Source of the DNA: Pirellulales bacterium
Lineage (GTDB): Bacteria; Planctomycetota; Planctomycetia; Pirellulales; JANQPP01
Direction of reading: 5' to 3'
Assembly (NCBI GenBank): GCA_028289405.1
Contig: JANQPP010000071.1
Span: 1 to 64,000 of the forward strand
Length of the DNA stretch: 64,000 nucleotides
Within the stretch, counting starts at the first letter, position 1. Each line of letters begins with the position of its first letter. A model generated the notes under the pieces. It was not told the origin of the DNA. It was given only the letters and a program-made list of their open reading frames with translations, and did no database searches. This document shows positions 10,208 to 19,529 of the stretch, one piece after another. A program made the position numbers and the translations under genes.

Positions 10208-10408
10208 TCAATCGCCGAAGAATTTCCCGAGGAAGTCGTCGTCCAAGAGACCGAAGTTGTCTTTCAGGATCGAAAAATCGGTTAAGTCAACATCGCGGTC
10301 GAGATCCCCTTGGCCGAAGGTTACGCCTTGCCCGAAGTGGTCCTTTAGTACGGACAAGAACACATGGCCACGACCATGCTGATGGAGTAAATTAGAAGAA
10401 TTGCCCGC
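10208..10408 (-). pseudogene. remnant of a dockerin-like C-terminal repeat
   Basis: The minus strand is open from 10408 to the TGA at 10208-10210. It encodes F-L-S-V-L-K-D-H-F-G, then G-D-L-D-R-D-V-D-L-T-D-F, then S-I-L-K-D-N-F-G and an acidic tail. This is the paired calcium-loop repeat (G-D-x-D-x-D-x-x-D-x-x-D-F and a following K-x-N-F-G helix) common at the C termini of large secreted planctomycete proteins (dockerin type I-like). The start of the first repeat and the whole N-terminal protein are missing: a stop at 10409-10411 precedes it, and purN lies beyond. I read it as the last fragment of a deleted gene. A short expressed peptide from GTG 10363 is possible but unlikely. Confidence 0.6.
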
Positions 10409-10430
10409 CTATCCTCGAGAGGGGAGATTC

Positions 10431-13400
10431 ATGCCCGCCTTTCTCCGTGTGCCACTGCTCAGAGCAGCGCTAACCATCGTTTGGCTGCCAAGTTTGGCCT
10501 TTGCCGCCGAGGACATATCGCCCGAGGAACGCGAATTTTTCGAACAGGAAGTTCGTCCGATCTTGGTGCGCCGCTGCCAGGAATGCCATTCGGCGAAAGC
10601 AGAAGACCTGGAAGGCGATTTGCGGCTCGATTCGCGTGCCGGCTGGGAGGAAGGGGGTTATCAAGGTCCGGCAATCATCCCGGGCAAGCCAGAAGAAAGC
10701 CTGATCATGCGGGCCGTCCGTTACGATGACCCGGACTTGCAGATGCCGCCACAATCCAAGATGCCCCAGCGGGAAATCGAGATCCTGCGCAAATGGATCG
10801 CGGAAGGCGCTCCCGATCCGCGGACCGAATCGCAGGCCGAGGAATCAACTCGGGAAGAATTCGACTTGGCGGAGCGCAAGGAGGATCATTGGGCCTGGCA
10901 GTCGATCACGCAGCCAGGCACACCGGAAGTAGGCCAACGGGATTGGCCCGCCGATTCGCTGGATGCTTTTATCTTGGCGCGGCTGGAAGAAGCGGGGCTG
11001 GCACCTGCGGAGCAGGCCCAAAAAGCGACTTGGTTGCGGAGAGTTACGTTCGCCTTGACGGGCTTGCCCCCCACCATTTCCGACATCGAGGCATTTTTGG
11101 CCGATGATGCTCAAGAGGCATATGAACGGGTCGTGGATCGGCTGTTGGATTCTCCTCACTACGGGGAACGCTGGGCCCAGCATTGGCTCGATCTGGTCCG
11201 CTACGCCGAAACACGGGGCCATGAGCAGGACTTCGCCATCCCCGAGGCATATCGCTACCGGGATTACGTGATCCGGGCCTTCAACGCGGATGTCACCTAT
11301 GACCAATTCGTCACCGAGCACATCGCGGGCGACCTGGTCGATCCGCCGCGAGTGAATCCCGGCCTACGGACCAACGAATCAATTCAAGGAACCGGCTTTT
11401 GGCACCTGGGGGAAGCGACGCACAGTCCTGTCGATATTCGCGGGGACGAAGCGGACCGCGTGGCGAATCAGATCGATGTGTTTTCCAAAACGTTTTTGGG
11501 CCTGACGATCGGCTGTGCCCGCTGCCATGACCATAAGTTCGACGCGATCACCACGGCGGACTACTACGCGCTTTGCGGTTTCCTCCAGAGTTCGAGTTAT
11601 CACCTGGCGGATGTCTCCGATCCGGTGGCCCAACAGGCGGCTGCCGAAGCATTGGGATCGTTGCGTGAAAAACAGGGGCCGACAGTCCTGGACGCCTGGA
11701 AGGAATACCAGTTATCTCAGCTAAAGGGTGCGGAAGAGTATCTAACCGCCGCACTGGAGATACTCTCGAGTCTTTCCAAAGGCCTCCAGACCGACGAAGA
11801 AGAAGCGATAAACGAAACTTCCTCCGCGATTCAAGAGGCCGCTCAAAGCCAGGGATTGGATCCGGTCCGTCTCCAGACCTGGGCCAGGCAACTGGCCGAT
11901 GCGGAGCGTGATCCTTCCCATCCACTGCATGCCTTTGCGCGGATTTCTCAACGGCTGAATAAACACCAGGCGCTGGACACTTTGCGGGAAGAGATATTGA
12001 AGGAGTGGCAAGCGGACTTGGAAGCCGTCAAGCAACGGGCGAAAGACCAAAAAGTCGTGGCGACCGTGGAACAAGGGGAACGCAACTACGTCAGCCAGGA
12101 ACGCGACTTCACGCCCGAAGATGTGAGCCTCGACTATGCCCAACCCGGACCGGACGATTGGCTCGTCGTCGGCCAGCGGTTCGGGCATGCTCCCCGGCAG
12201 CCAGGAGAAGTATTCTTTGGAGATTCCGCGGAAAAAGCCGTACGCTGGCTGGCCGAAGAGCCGGCGGCGGCCAGTGATTACCTTTCAGCGAAGTTTTCGG
12301 GGATGCTCCGCACGCGGACGTTCGAAGTCGCCGGCGATACGCTGTGGTACCGCTATCGGGGCAATGCCAAGGTTTTTCTGGTGGTCGACTCCCACCGCGT
12401 CGTGGCAGGACCACTACACGGCGTCGTGAAGCAGGAACTGAAAGGGAATCACGAATTCCAATGGTTCGGGCACAATGTGCGGGATTACATCGGCCACCGA
12501 GTGCACGTGGAATTCACCCCTCTGGAAAATTTCGAACTGAGCCGGATCCAATTTGGAGCGGACGAACCGCCTGCGGAAGTGACGGCTCATCCGGAGACTC
12601 TCTCGCTAATGCGCGAACCCGCCGTCAATGACCTGGCGGCACTGGCGGTGAATTGGCGGCAGATATTGGCCGATGCCATCAGCCGAGCGGTTTCCGGAGA
12701 AATGGACTCATCCTGCTCAGCCGCCGACGCCCGACTCGTGAATTGGTGGCTGGCGCACGAAGAGTTGGGAGACATGGATGTGGCAGCCGGCGCGAAACTT
12801 CAAGCGGCGTTTCGCGAGTTCCAAGCCCGGCGAGAGGAAATCGAGGCGACAATCCCCGAGCCAACTCCCGCCTTAACGCTCATCGACGGCAGTGGTGAAG
12901 ACGAGTTCGTGCATATTCGAGGCAGTCACCGGCAGCTCGCCGCGACGCCAGTGACGCGAAGGTCGATCGCCGTCCTTGATGGTGAAGGTCCGCTAATTTC
13001 TGGGCGAGGGAGTGGCCGGATGCGACTCGCCCAGCGGCTGGTCGCGGAGGATAACCCGCTGGTAGCGCGGGTCATGGTCAATCGCCTATGGCATCACATG
13101 TTTGGCCGGGGCTTGGTCCCCACCGTGGACGATTTCGGCGCGATGGGGCAGCCGCCGAGCCATCCCCTGCTGTTGGATCACCTAGCCAGCACCTTCATGG
13201 CGGACGGCTGGTCCATCAAGCGGCTACTGAAGCGCATGGCGCTCTCCAGCACCTACCGCATGTCGAGCTATCCAGGCGATGCCCGCGCCGAACAGTTCGA
13301 TCCCACCAACCGCTTGCTGCATCGCATGCCGATTCGGCGGTTGGAAGGGGAGGCCGTGCGGGATAGCTTGCTCGCACTGTCGGGGGAATTGGACGATCGG

Positions 13401-13895
13401 CTGTTCGGCCCCAGTGTAATGGTCCACATCACGTCGTTCATGCGGAGCAATCGCAGCCCCTCCGGCAGCGGGCCGATGGATTCGGATGGACGGCGGAGTA
13501 TCTATATCGAGGTCCGCCGCAACCATCTGTCCCATTTCCTCTCGGCCTTTGACCGACCAGTTCCCTTTACAACCATCGGCGGGCGGATGGTCTCGAATTC
13601 CCCGGCGCAACCTCTGATCCTGCTCAACGACCCATTGGTCCATGAACAGGCCCGGCTCTGGGCGGAGCGATTGTGCTCTCCAGAAAACGAACCCGCGGCG
13701 GCACGCATCGAACGGGCCTATCTGATGGCACTGGGCCGGCCTCTCGAGTCGTGGGAAATGGATTTGGCGTGCGAGTTTTTGAACGTCGACAACCCGCATG
13801 CGCCGTGGATGGTTTCGAATGAAGAGGACCTCCAAGCGTGGGCCGACTTCTGCCACACACTGATCAACATGAAGGAATTCATCTTTCTTAATTGA
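10431..13895 (+). CDS. secreted planctomycete-cytochrome / DUF1549 / DUF1553 protein
   Basis: A 1154-residue exported protein of a family that is hugely expanded in Planctomycetota. A signal peptide spans about residues 1-25 (hydrophobic core A-A-L-T-I-V-W-L, ending A-F-A-A). The planctomycete cytochrome C domain follows, with the haem motif C-Q-E-C-H near residue 46. DUF1549 begins around S-L-D-A-F-I-L-A-R-L (residue 180) and contains the C-A-R-C-H motif near 364. The C-terminal DUF1553 holds R-L-V-A-E-D-N-P-L-V-A-R-V and N-R-L-W-H-H-M-F-G-R-G near 880. The start is ATG 10431, with GGGGAG four bases upstream. The biochemical role is not established; pairs with DUF1501 proteins, as here, are thought to act at or outside the cytoplasmic membrane, often in polysaccharide degradation loci. 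Confidence 0.93.
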   Translation: MPAFLRVPLLRAALTIVWLPSLAFAAEDISPEEREFFEQEVRPILVRRCQECHSAKAEDLEGDLRLDSRAGWEEGGYQGPAIIPGKPEESLIMRAVRYDDPDLQMPPQSKMPQREIEILRKWIAEGAPDPRTESQAEESTREEFDLAERKEDHWAWQSITQPGTPEVGQRDWPADSLDAFILARLEEAGLAPAEQAQKATWLRRVTFALTGLPPTISDIEAFLADDAQEAYERVVDRLLDSPHYGERWAQHWLDLVRYAETRGHEQDFAIPEAYRYRDYVIRAFNADVTYDQFVTEHIAGDLVDPPRVNPGLRTNESIQGTGFWHLGEATHSPVDIRGDEADRVANQIDVFSKTFLGLTIGCARCHDHKFDAITTADYYALCGFLQSSSYHLADVSDPVAQQAAAEALGSLREKQGPTVLDAWKEYQLSQLKGAEEYLTAALEILSSLSKGLQTDEEEAINETSSAIQEAAQSQGLDPVRLQTWARQLADAERDPSHPLHAFARISQRLNKHQALDTLREEILKEWQADLEAVKQRAKDQKVVATVEQGERNYVSQERDFTPEDVSLDYAQPGPDDWLVVGQRFGHAPRQPGEVFFGDSAEKAVRWLAEEPAAASDYLSAKFSGMLRTRTFEVAGDTLWYRYRGNAKVFLVVDSHRVVAGPLHGVVKQELKGNHEFQWFGHNVRDYIGHRVHVEFTPLENFELSRIQFGADEPPAEVTAHPETLSLMREPAVNDLAALAVNWRQILADAISRAVSGEMDSSCSAADARLVNWWLAHEELGDMDVAAGAKLQAAFREFQARREEIEATIPEPTPALTLIDGSGEDEFVHIRGSHRQLAATPVTRRSIAVLDGEGPLISGRGSGRMRLAQRLVAEDNPLVARVMVNRLWHHMFGRGLVPTVDDFGAMGQPPSHPLLLDHLASTFMADGWSIKRLLKRMALSSTYRMSSYPGDARAEQFDPTNRLLHRMPIRRLEGEAVRDSLLALSGELDDRLFGPSVMVHITSFMRSNRSPSGSGPMDSDGRRSIYIEVRRNHLSHFLSAFDRPVPFTTIGGRMVSNSPAQPLILLNDPLVHEQARLWAERLCSPENEPAAARIERAYLMALGRPLESWEMDLACEFLNVDNPHAPWMVSNEEDLQAWADFCHTLINMKEFIFLN

Positions 13896-13928
13896 AGAAT
13901 TTTCGCGCACCCTAGACGAGGTTCCACC

Positions 13929-15350
13929 GTGCATTGTGGCCGATATCTTCCGCCCCCTTTATCTCGCCGGCAGTTTTTGTCGCGGTGCGGGCAGGGCTTT
14001 GGTGCTTTGGCGTTTGCCGCCTTACAGGCCGAACAGGCTGAGGCGCGGGGCACTTCGCCTCTCGCGGTGAAGCCACCGCACTTCCCGCCCAAAGCGCGTA
14101 ATGTCATCTTTCTTTACATGGACGGCGGGGTATCGCAAATCGACAGTTTCGATCCGAAACCGCTGTTGGACCGCGAGCACGGAAAACCGTTCTCCGCCAA
14201 GATCGAGCCGACGCAATTCGACAACATCGGCACTACGCTGAAGTCTCCTTGGAAATTTCGTCCTTATGGGGAAAGCGGCATTCCCGTGAGCGATCTGTTT
14301 CCTCACGTGGGAGAGTGCGTGGACGACTTGTGCATCATCCGCTCGATGGTCTCCAATTTTTCCGAACACAACACGGCCAACTATTTCCTGCATTCGGGAA
14401 TGGGCATGCAAGGCCGCCCCAGCATGGGCGCCTGGATCGGCTACGGCTTGGGGACCGAAAATCAAGAACTCCCCGGCTACATCGTGGTCAACGGCGGTTT
14501 GATTCCTTCGGGGGGAATCGATTGCTTTGGCAGTGGCTTTCTACCGGCGACGTATCAGGCCACCATGTTTCGTCCCCGCACCGAGCCGGTGGCCAACATT
14601 TTGCCGCGTGAAAACCCGCCTTCACGTCAGCGGGCCAAGTTGGACATGCTGCGTCGGCTCGACCAGGGTGTGCTCGAGCGTTATGGCGAAGTCGACGCCG
14701 TGGAATCAGCGATCGTGAATTACGAATTGGCCTTTCGCATGCAGGCCGCCGTCCCCGAATTGACGGACTTGAGTACCGAAAGAGCGGCCACCAAGCGGCT
14801 CTACGGCCTCGAAGCGGAATTCGAGCCGACCCGCCTCTTTGCCCAGCAGTGCCTACTCGCGCGGCGGATGGTGGAGCGGGGAGTGCGTTTCGTGGAATTG
14901 ACTTGTCCCCGTACCAAGGGGAACGACCGCTGGGATGCCCACAGCAACCTTCGCAAGAACCACCGGGAAAATGCCTTGGCCACCGACCAGCCCATCGCCG
15001 CCCTGCTGCGCGACCTCAAAACGCGGGGCCTGCTCAACGAGACCATCGTGGTCTGGGCGGGCGAATTCGGTCGGACACCTTTTGCCCAAGGGAGCGATGG
15101 CCGGGACCACAATCCCTTCGGTTTCACGATCTGGGCCGCTGGCGGTGGCTTCAAGGGCGGATTTACCTACGGCGCGACCGACGAATTCGGCTACCGCGTG
15201 GTGGAAAACCGCGTGGAAATCCATGACCTGCACGCCATGATCCTGCACCTGCTCGGGCTGGAACATACCAAGCTTACCTTCCGTTTTGGTGGGCGGGACA
15301 TGCGATTGACCGACGTGCATGGGCACATCTGGGAAGATTTGCTGGCGTGA
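13929..15350 (+). CDS. DUF1501 protein with Tat-type signal
   Basis: A 473-residue protein of the DUF1501 family, related to the alkaline phosphatase/sulfatase fold. The N terminus reads P-L-S-R-R-Q-F-L, a twin-arginine motif, followed by a hydrophobic segment to about residue 38, so it is probably exported folded. Internal marks include N-V-I-F-L-Y-M-D-G-G-V-S-Q-I-D-S-F-D-P-K near 58 and W-A-G-E-F-G-R-T-P in the C-terminal half, both typical of the family. It starts at GTG 13929, 33 bases after the DUF1549/DUF1553 gene, and the two form the standard planctomycete pair. The catalytic activity of DUF1501 proteins is unproven. Confidence 0.92.
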   Translation: MHCGRYLPPPLSRRQFLSRCGQGFGALAFAALQAEQAEARGTSPLAVKPPHFPPKARNVIFLYMDGGVSQIDSFDPKPLLDREHGKPFSAKIEPTQFDNIGTTLKSPWKFRPYGESGIPVSDLFPHVGECVDDLCIIRSMVSNFSEHNTANYFLHSGMGMQGRPSMGAWIGYGLGTENQELPGYIVVNGGLIPSGGIDCFGSGFLPATYQATMFRPRTEPVANILPRENPPSRQRAKLDMLRRLDQGVLERYGEVDAVESAIVNYELAFRMQAAVPELTDLSTERAATKRLYGLEAEFEPTRLFAQQCLLARRMVERGVRFVELTCPRTKGNDRWDAHSNLRKNHRENALATDQPIAALLRDLKTRGLLNETIVVWAGEFGRTPFAQGSDGRDHNPFGFTIWAAGGGFKGGFTYGATDEFGYRVVENRVEIHDLHAMILHLLGLEHTKLTFRFGGRDMRLTDVHGHIWEDLLA

Positions 15351-15406
15351 TTCCACTGGCAAGCAGCACGGCTTTTTTGACCACAACAACCCAAGACGAG
15401 CGTCGC

Positions 15407-15434
15407 TTGCCACTCCAGCCGCGTTCCCTATACT
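15407..15434 (+). promoter_or_regulatory. putative sigma-70-type promoter of the sdh operon
   Basis: TTGCCA (15407-15412) and TATACT (15429-15434) are separated by 16 bases, about 165 bases before the sdhC start. Both hexamers match the consensus at five or four of six positions. It is the only convincing pair in this gap. Confidence 0.5.
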
Positions 15435-15563
15435 ACTTACACATGGGGGAACAAACTCCTAAGTTAGACGGACAAAACCCACTCCCGCGTAGGCCCCTAG
15501 GCATGTTTCCGCCGAGAGGTTCGCGGGCACCAAGACGGAGTTTTGCCTGAGTGCTCTTTATGA

Positions 15564-15580
15564 CGTGACCGTGGGTCACG
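15564..15580 (+). promoter_or_regulatory. perfect inverted repeat just before the sdhC ribosome site
   Basis: CGTGACC, three loop bases GTG, then GGTCACG form a perfect 7-bp stem ending directly before GGTAGGA and 19 bases before the sdhC ATG. In RNA it could occlude the ribosome site; in DNA it could be a repressor operator. There is no U-tract, so it is not a terminator. Confidence 0.45.
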
Positions 15581-15599
15581 GGTAGGAATCTCCAAGCGC

Positions 15600-16406
15600 A
15601 TGACGGATTCGCAGCCTTCGCCTTCGTTTCTCGCTCGCCACGAATTTCTCATTCGCCGGTTGCATTCGCTCAGCGGCCTCATTCCGGTGGGCGCTTATAT
15701 GGTCGTGCATTTGCTGACCAATGCCAGTGTGCTGGCGGGTGCCGCGACATTTCAGGCCAACGTGGATCGGATCCATTCGTTGGGACCAATTTTGCCGCTC
15801 GTGGAATGGACGTTCATTTTCATTCCCATTCTGTTTCATGCCATCTTGGGAGTGGCGTTTATTTGGGGGGCGGTTCCCAATACCAGCGACTACCCCTATT
15901 CCAGCAACATTCGGTACATGCTTCAGCGGGCCACGGGGATGATCGCGTTTGCCTTCATCGCTTTCCATATCTGGCACTTACACAAGTACGGCGAGCCCTT
16001 TGGCGGAGGCGCCTTCGACCCGCACCACGCCACTTCCACCGCCGGAACGGCTATCCAGTCCGCGTTATGGATCCAACTCGCCTACGCGGTCGGTGTCCTG
16101 GCTTGCGTCTATCATCTGGCCAACGGTATTTGGACCATGGGCATCACTTGGGGCGTGTGGACTAGTTCCGAGGCGCAGCGGAAGGCAAGCTACGCGTGCG
16201 GAGGATTTGGCGTACTTCTCGCGGTCGTGGGGCTGGCGGCGCTTAGCGGTTTTCGCATGGTGGATGTCGAGGAAGCCGCGGCGGTGGAAGATCGCCTGGA
16301 AACTCACCGAAAAATTGCCGAGGGTGAAGTGGCCTGGGGTGAAGAGGAATCCACCGAGGAGGGGTCCGAAACGTCCGGCGATTCACCAGATGTTTCGTCT
16401 CCCTAG
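15600..16406 (+). CDS. sdhC: succinate dehydrogenase cytochrome b558 subunit
   Basis: A 268-residue integral membrane subunit that anchors succinate dehydrogenase/fumarate reductase and carries haem b and the quinone site. It matches the single-polypeptide b558 type (Bacillus, epsilon-proteobacteria and Planctomycetota). The first helix has R-R-L-H-S-L-S-G-L-I-P-V-G with a candidate haem histidine, and further His occur in M-V-V-H-L-L, I-L-F-H-A-I-L-G, F-H-I-W-H-L-H and V-Y-H-L-A-N-G at the expected helix positions. Five membrane helices end near residue 215. The C-terminal 45 residues are a charged Glu-rich tail, longer than usual. sdhA and sdhB follow at 98 and 56 bases. Confidence 0.93.
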   Translation: MTDSQPSPSFLARHEFLIRRLHSLSGLIPVGAYMVVHLLTNASVLAGAATFQANVDRIHSLGPILPLVEWTFIFIPILFHAILGVAFIWGAVPNTSDYPYSSNIRYMLQRATGMIAFAFIAFHIWHLHKYGEPFGGGAFDPHHATSTAGTAIQSALWIQLAYAVGVLACVYHLANGIWTMGITWGVWTSSEAQRKASYACGGFGVLLAVVGLAALSGFRMVDVEEAAAVEDRLETHRKIAEGEVAWGEEESTEEGSETSGDSPDVSSP

Positions 16407-16504
16407 CCCGTGTTGAGCCAAGGTTTTTCGGGCGGCCACGTTTTCCTACCCGAATGTTCGTGGGAACGTCCGACGCCTCGAATTGAAAACAGAAAGTAAA
16501 CGAC

Positions 16505-18529
16505 ATGCCGAAACAACGGGTGATGGTCGTGGGCGGAGGTTTGGCCGGTTTGGCCGCCACCATGCGGTTCGCGGAAATGGGTATTCCGGTCGACCTCATG
16601 AGCCTGACCCCCGTGAAGCGTTCCCACAGCGTCTGCGCGCAAGGCGGAATCAATAGCGTCAACGACCAGACTCGTCAATTGGGCGACAGCGAGTGGAAAC
16701 ACTTCGACGATACGGTCTATGGAGGGGACTTTCTTCAGCACCAGCCCCCCGTGCATGAGATGGCCCTCTGGGCACCCAGAATCATCGACTTGATGGACCG
16801 TCTGGGTGTCCCCTTCAACCGCACTCCGGAGGGCTACCGCGATCAACGGCGATTCGGCGGCACTCTTTACAAACGCACCGCCTTTTCCGGTGCGACGACC
16901 GGACAGCAATTGCTATACGCCCTGGATGAACAGGTTCGACGCTGGGAAGCCGAAGGGCTGGTGACGAAGTACGAATTTTGGGATTTCCTCGGTCCGATCC
17001 TGGATGACAACGGCATCTGTCGAGGTTGCGTGGGCCAGAATTTGACCGATATGGAGATCCGGTCGTTCCCCGCCGATGCGGTGGTCTTGGCGACCGGGGG
17101 ATGCGGATTGATCTATGGCCGCTCCACGATGTCCATGGCGTGCAATGGCAGTGCCGTCAGCCGCGCGTTTCAGCATGGCGCCCTTTACGGAAATGGCGAG
17201 TTTGTTCAAGTACATCCCACCGCCGTGCCCGGCGCGGACAAGCTCCGCTTGATGAGCGAAAGCGCCCGGGGAGAGGGAGGGCGTGTCTGGGTGCCCCGCA
17301 AGCCACAGGACCCGCGTGATCCCAGGGAAATCCCCGAGGCAGAACGTTACTTTTTCCTGGAAGAACGTTATCCGGCATACGGCAATCTGGTTCCCCGCGA
17401 TATCGCCACGCGCGAGATCTTCAACGTTTGCATTTATGAAGGCTTGAGCGTTGAGAAAGAACGTCCCTGCGTTTACCTGGATTTGACCCACCTGCCTCGT
17501 ACTACGTTGGATTTAAAGCTAGGCGGCATTCTAGAGATTTACGAAAAATTCCAGGGTGTCGACCCGCGCGACGTGCCGATGAAAATTTTCCCGGCCGTGC
17601 ATTACACCATGGGCGGATTGTGGGCCGACTACGAACGTACCAGCGAGGGCCGCTTGGACATCGGTTCTCCGAAGAATCAAGCCACGAATATCCCGGGCCT
17701 GTTCGCCATCGGCGAGTGTGACTATCAATACCATGGCGCGAATCGTCTCGGCGCGAATTCGCTGCTGAGCTGTATCTTTTCGGGATTGATCGTAGCGCCG
17801 GGCATCGAAAATTTGCTCAAATCTTCCTCGCATGGCGCTAGCGACGATCAGCCGAGCAGCTTGTGGAACGCGGCGCAAGAGAAATACCAGCAAGAGCATG
17901 ACGCTCTGTTGAATCGCTCCGGGGGGGGCGAAAACCCGTATTTGATCCACCAGGAGTTGGGGGAAACGATGACCAAGGCAGCCACGGTCGTGCGGCACAA
18001 CCGCGATCTGTCGGCCGCACTTGAAAAAGTCCGCGAGCTACAGGAACGCACCAGTAGATGTTCGCTTTCGGATACGGGCAACTGGACCAACCAAAACGTG
18101 GTGTTCACCAAGGCTCTGCAAGACATGTTTCCCTTGGCGAAGACCATTTTGGAAGGCGCCCTGGCCCGGGATGAATGCCGGGGTGCGCACTTCAAACCCG
18201 ACTTCACCATGCCGGGCATTGAAGCGGAGGATCCAGCGGAACGCCGCCGCGAAGCGGAAAAGTGGTGCGACCGCTTTGCCGAAAATACGAAGAAGTGGCT
18301 CAAGTCCACCGTCGCCGAATGCGGAACAGATAGCGAGCCGAAATTGAGGTATGAGGACGTGGATACTTCGCTGATACCTCCGCGGCCAAGATTGTATGGT
18401 TTAGTAGGTGCCGAAGTCATTGAAGAAGTCTGGAAAGAACGGGTCGCCGCGGGCAGTCAAGCCACGTCATCACGGCCCAATGGCGAGAAGGCGGAGGCCA
18501 CCAAGCATTCCCCTTCCACGGTAGGTTAG
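16505..18529 (+). CDS. sdhA: succinate dehydrogenase flavoprotein subunit
   Basis: The 674-residue FAD subunit that oxidises succinate to fumarate in the TCA cycle (or the reverse). The N-terminal dinucleotide motif is V-V-G-G-G-L-A-G-L-A-A near residue 8. The FAD-linking His region is H-S-V-C-A-Q-G-G-I-N near 40. Active-site regions include G-E-F-V-Q-V-H-P-T-A and S-E-S-A-R-G-E-G-G, and the capping segment H-Y-T-M-G-G-L-W. H-G-A-N-R-L-G-A-N-S-L-L-S closes the FAD site. The length is on the long side and fits the Bacillus-type enzyme. It is the second gene of sdhCAB. Confidence 0.96.
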   Translation: MPKQRVMVVGGGLAGLAATMRFAEMGIPVDLMSLTPVKRSHSVCAQGGINSVNDQTRQLGDSEWKHFDDTVYGGDFLQHQPPVHEMALWAPRIIDLMDRLGVPFNRTPEGYRDQRRFGGTLYKRTAFSGATTGQQLLYALDEQVRRWEAEGLVTKYEFWDFLGPILDDNGICRGCVGQNLTDMEIRSFPADAVVLATGGCGLIYGRSTMSMACNGSAVSRAFQHGALYGNGEFVQVHPTAVPGADKLRLMSESARGEGGRVWVPRKPQDPRDPREIPEAERYFFLEERYPAYGNLVPRDIATREIFNVCIYEGLSVEKERPCVYLDLTHLPRTTLDLKLGGILEIYEKFQGVDPRDVPMKIFPAVHYTMGGLWADYERTSEGRLDIGSPKNQATNIPGLFAIGECDYQYHGANRLGANSLLSCIFSGLIVAPGIENLLKSSSHGASDDQPSSLWNAAQEKYQQEHDALLNRSGGGENPYLIHQELGETMTKAATVVRHNRDLSAALEKVRELQERTSRCSLSDTGNWTNQNVVFTKALQDMFPLAKTILEGALARDECRGAHFKPDFTMPGIEAEDPAERRREAEKWCDRFAENTKKWLKSTVAECGTDSEPKLRYEDVDTSLIPPRPRLYGLVGAEVIEEVWKERVAAGSQATSSRPNGEKAEATKHSPSTVG

Positions 18530-18585
18530 CCCTGCTCGGCCTTCCAGTATTCCGGTAGCTCGACGAGTAGGATGCGAGTAAACGT

Positions 18586-19434
18586 ATGATCAGTCCAGCC
18601 AAGCAGTCGATTCCTGATGTCTTTGATGTCCGTATTTTGCGGCAAGACGGTCCGGGAGAAAAAAGCTACTGGGAGCGCCACCGCGTTACCCACCAGCCGG
18701 ATATGAACGTGATCAGCGTTTTGCAGCAAATCGCCGCTCGCGCGGAAACGGAGGAGGGGAAAAAGGTTTCGCCAGTCGCCTGGGATTGCAACTGCCTGGA
18801 AGAGGTGTGCGGTGCCTGCACGATGCTGGTCAATGGCCGCACTCGGCAGGCTTGTTCGGCGCTTGTGGATAATCTGCTGCAAGAACAGCCGGATGGAATC
18901 GAACTTCGCCCGATGAGCAAATTCCCCGTTGTGCGAGATTTGGTCGTGCAACGCGACCGGTTGTTTCGAGCACTCAAAAAAGTCAAAGCTTGGGTTTCGG
19001 TGGACGGGTACTTCGACCGTGGCCCTGGACCGCAACAGTCTCCCGCCGACCAGCAGACAGCCTACCCGTTAAGCCAATGCATGAGTTGCGGCTGTTGCTT
19101 GGAGGCTTGCCCGCAATACACGAAGATCGAGGTCACGCGCCGCGAAGGAGAAAGCGAGGCCGATTTCAAAAAGCGTGAAGCAGCCGCTTTCGATCGCGGA
19201 TTTATCGGCGCTCACGCCATTAGCCAGGCGATACTCTTCAATATCCATCCCACCGGCAAGATGAACGCCGGTGAGCGGCTCGATGCTCTGACGTCCGAAG
19301 GCGGTCTCCAGATCTGTGGCAATGCCCAAAACTGTGTCGCCGTCTGCCCCAAGAGTATCCCGCTCACCACTTCCATCGCCCGCGCGGGTCGCGCCACCAC
19401 GTTGCATTCCTTGAAGAAATTCTTTGACCGGTAA
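18586..19434 (+). CDS. sdhB: succinate dehydrogenase iron-sulfur subunit
   Basis: A 282-residue protein carrying three Fe-S clusters that relay electrons from the flavin in SdhA to the quinone site in SdhC. The [2Fe-2S] site is C-N-C-L-E-E-V-C-G-A-C near residue 65-75 and has an extra acidic pair compared with the usual C-R-E-G-I-C-G-S-C. The [4Fe-4S] site is C-M-S-C-G-C-C-L-E-A-C-P near 165, and the third cluster uses C-G-N-A-Q-N-C-V-A-V-C-P near 245. All ligands are present. It is the last gene of the operon and converges on the kinase-tubulin gene after about 95 bases. Confidence 0.95.
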   Translation: MISPAKQSIPDVFDVRILRQDGPGEKSYWERHRVTHQPDMNVISVLQQIAARAETEEGKKVSPVAWDCNCLEEVCGACTMLVNGRTRQACSALVDNLLQEQPDGIELRPMSKFPVVRDLVVQRDRLFRALKKVKAWVSVDGYFDRGPGPQQSPADQQTAYPLSQCMSCGCCLEACPQYTKIEVTRREGESEADFKKREAAAFDRGFIGAHAISQAILFNIHPTGKMNAGERLDALTSEGGLQICGNAQNCVAVCPKSIPLTTSIARAGRATTLHSLKKFFDR

Positions 19435-19529
19435 ATTTGCCTGCGATTTCAATGCCGATGGCGTTCCGAAACCGCATGCTTGGCTGCTGGCACTCGTCGG
19501 CATGTCGTGCCCGATCACGTCTCGCCGCG

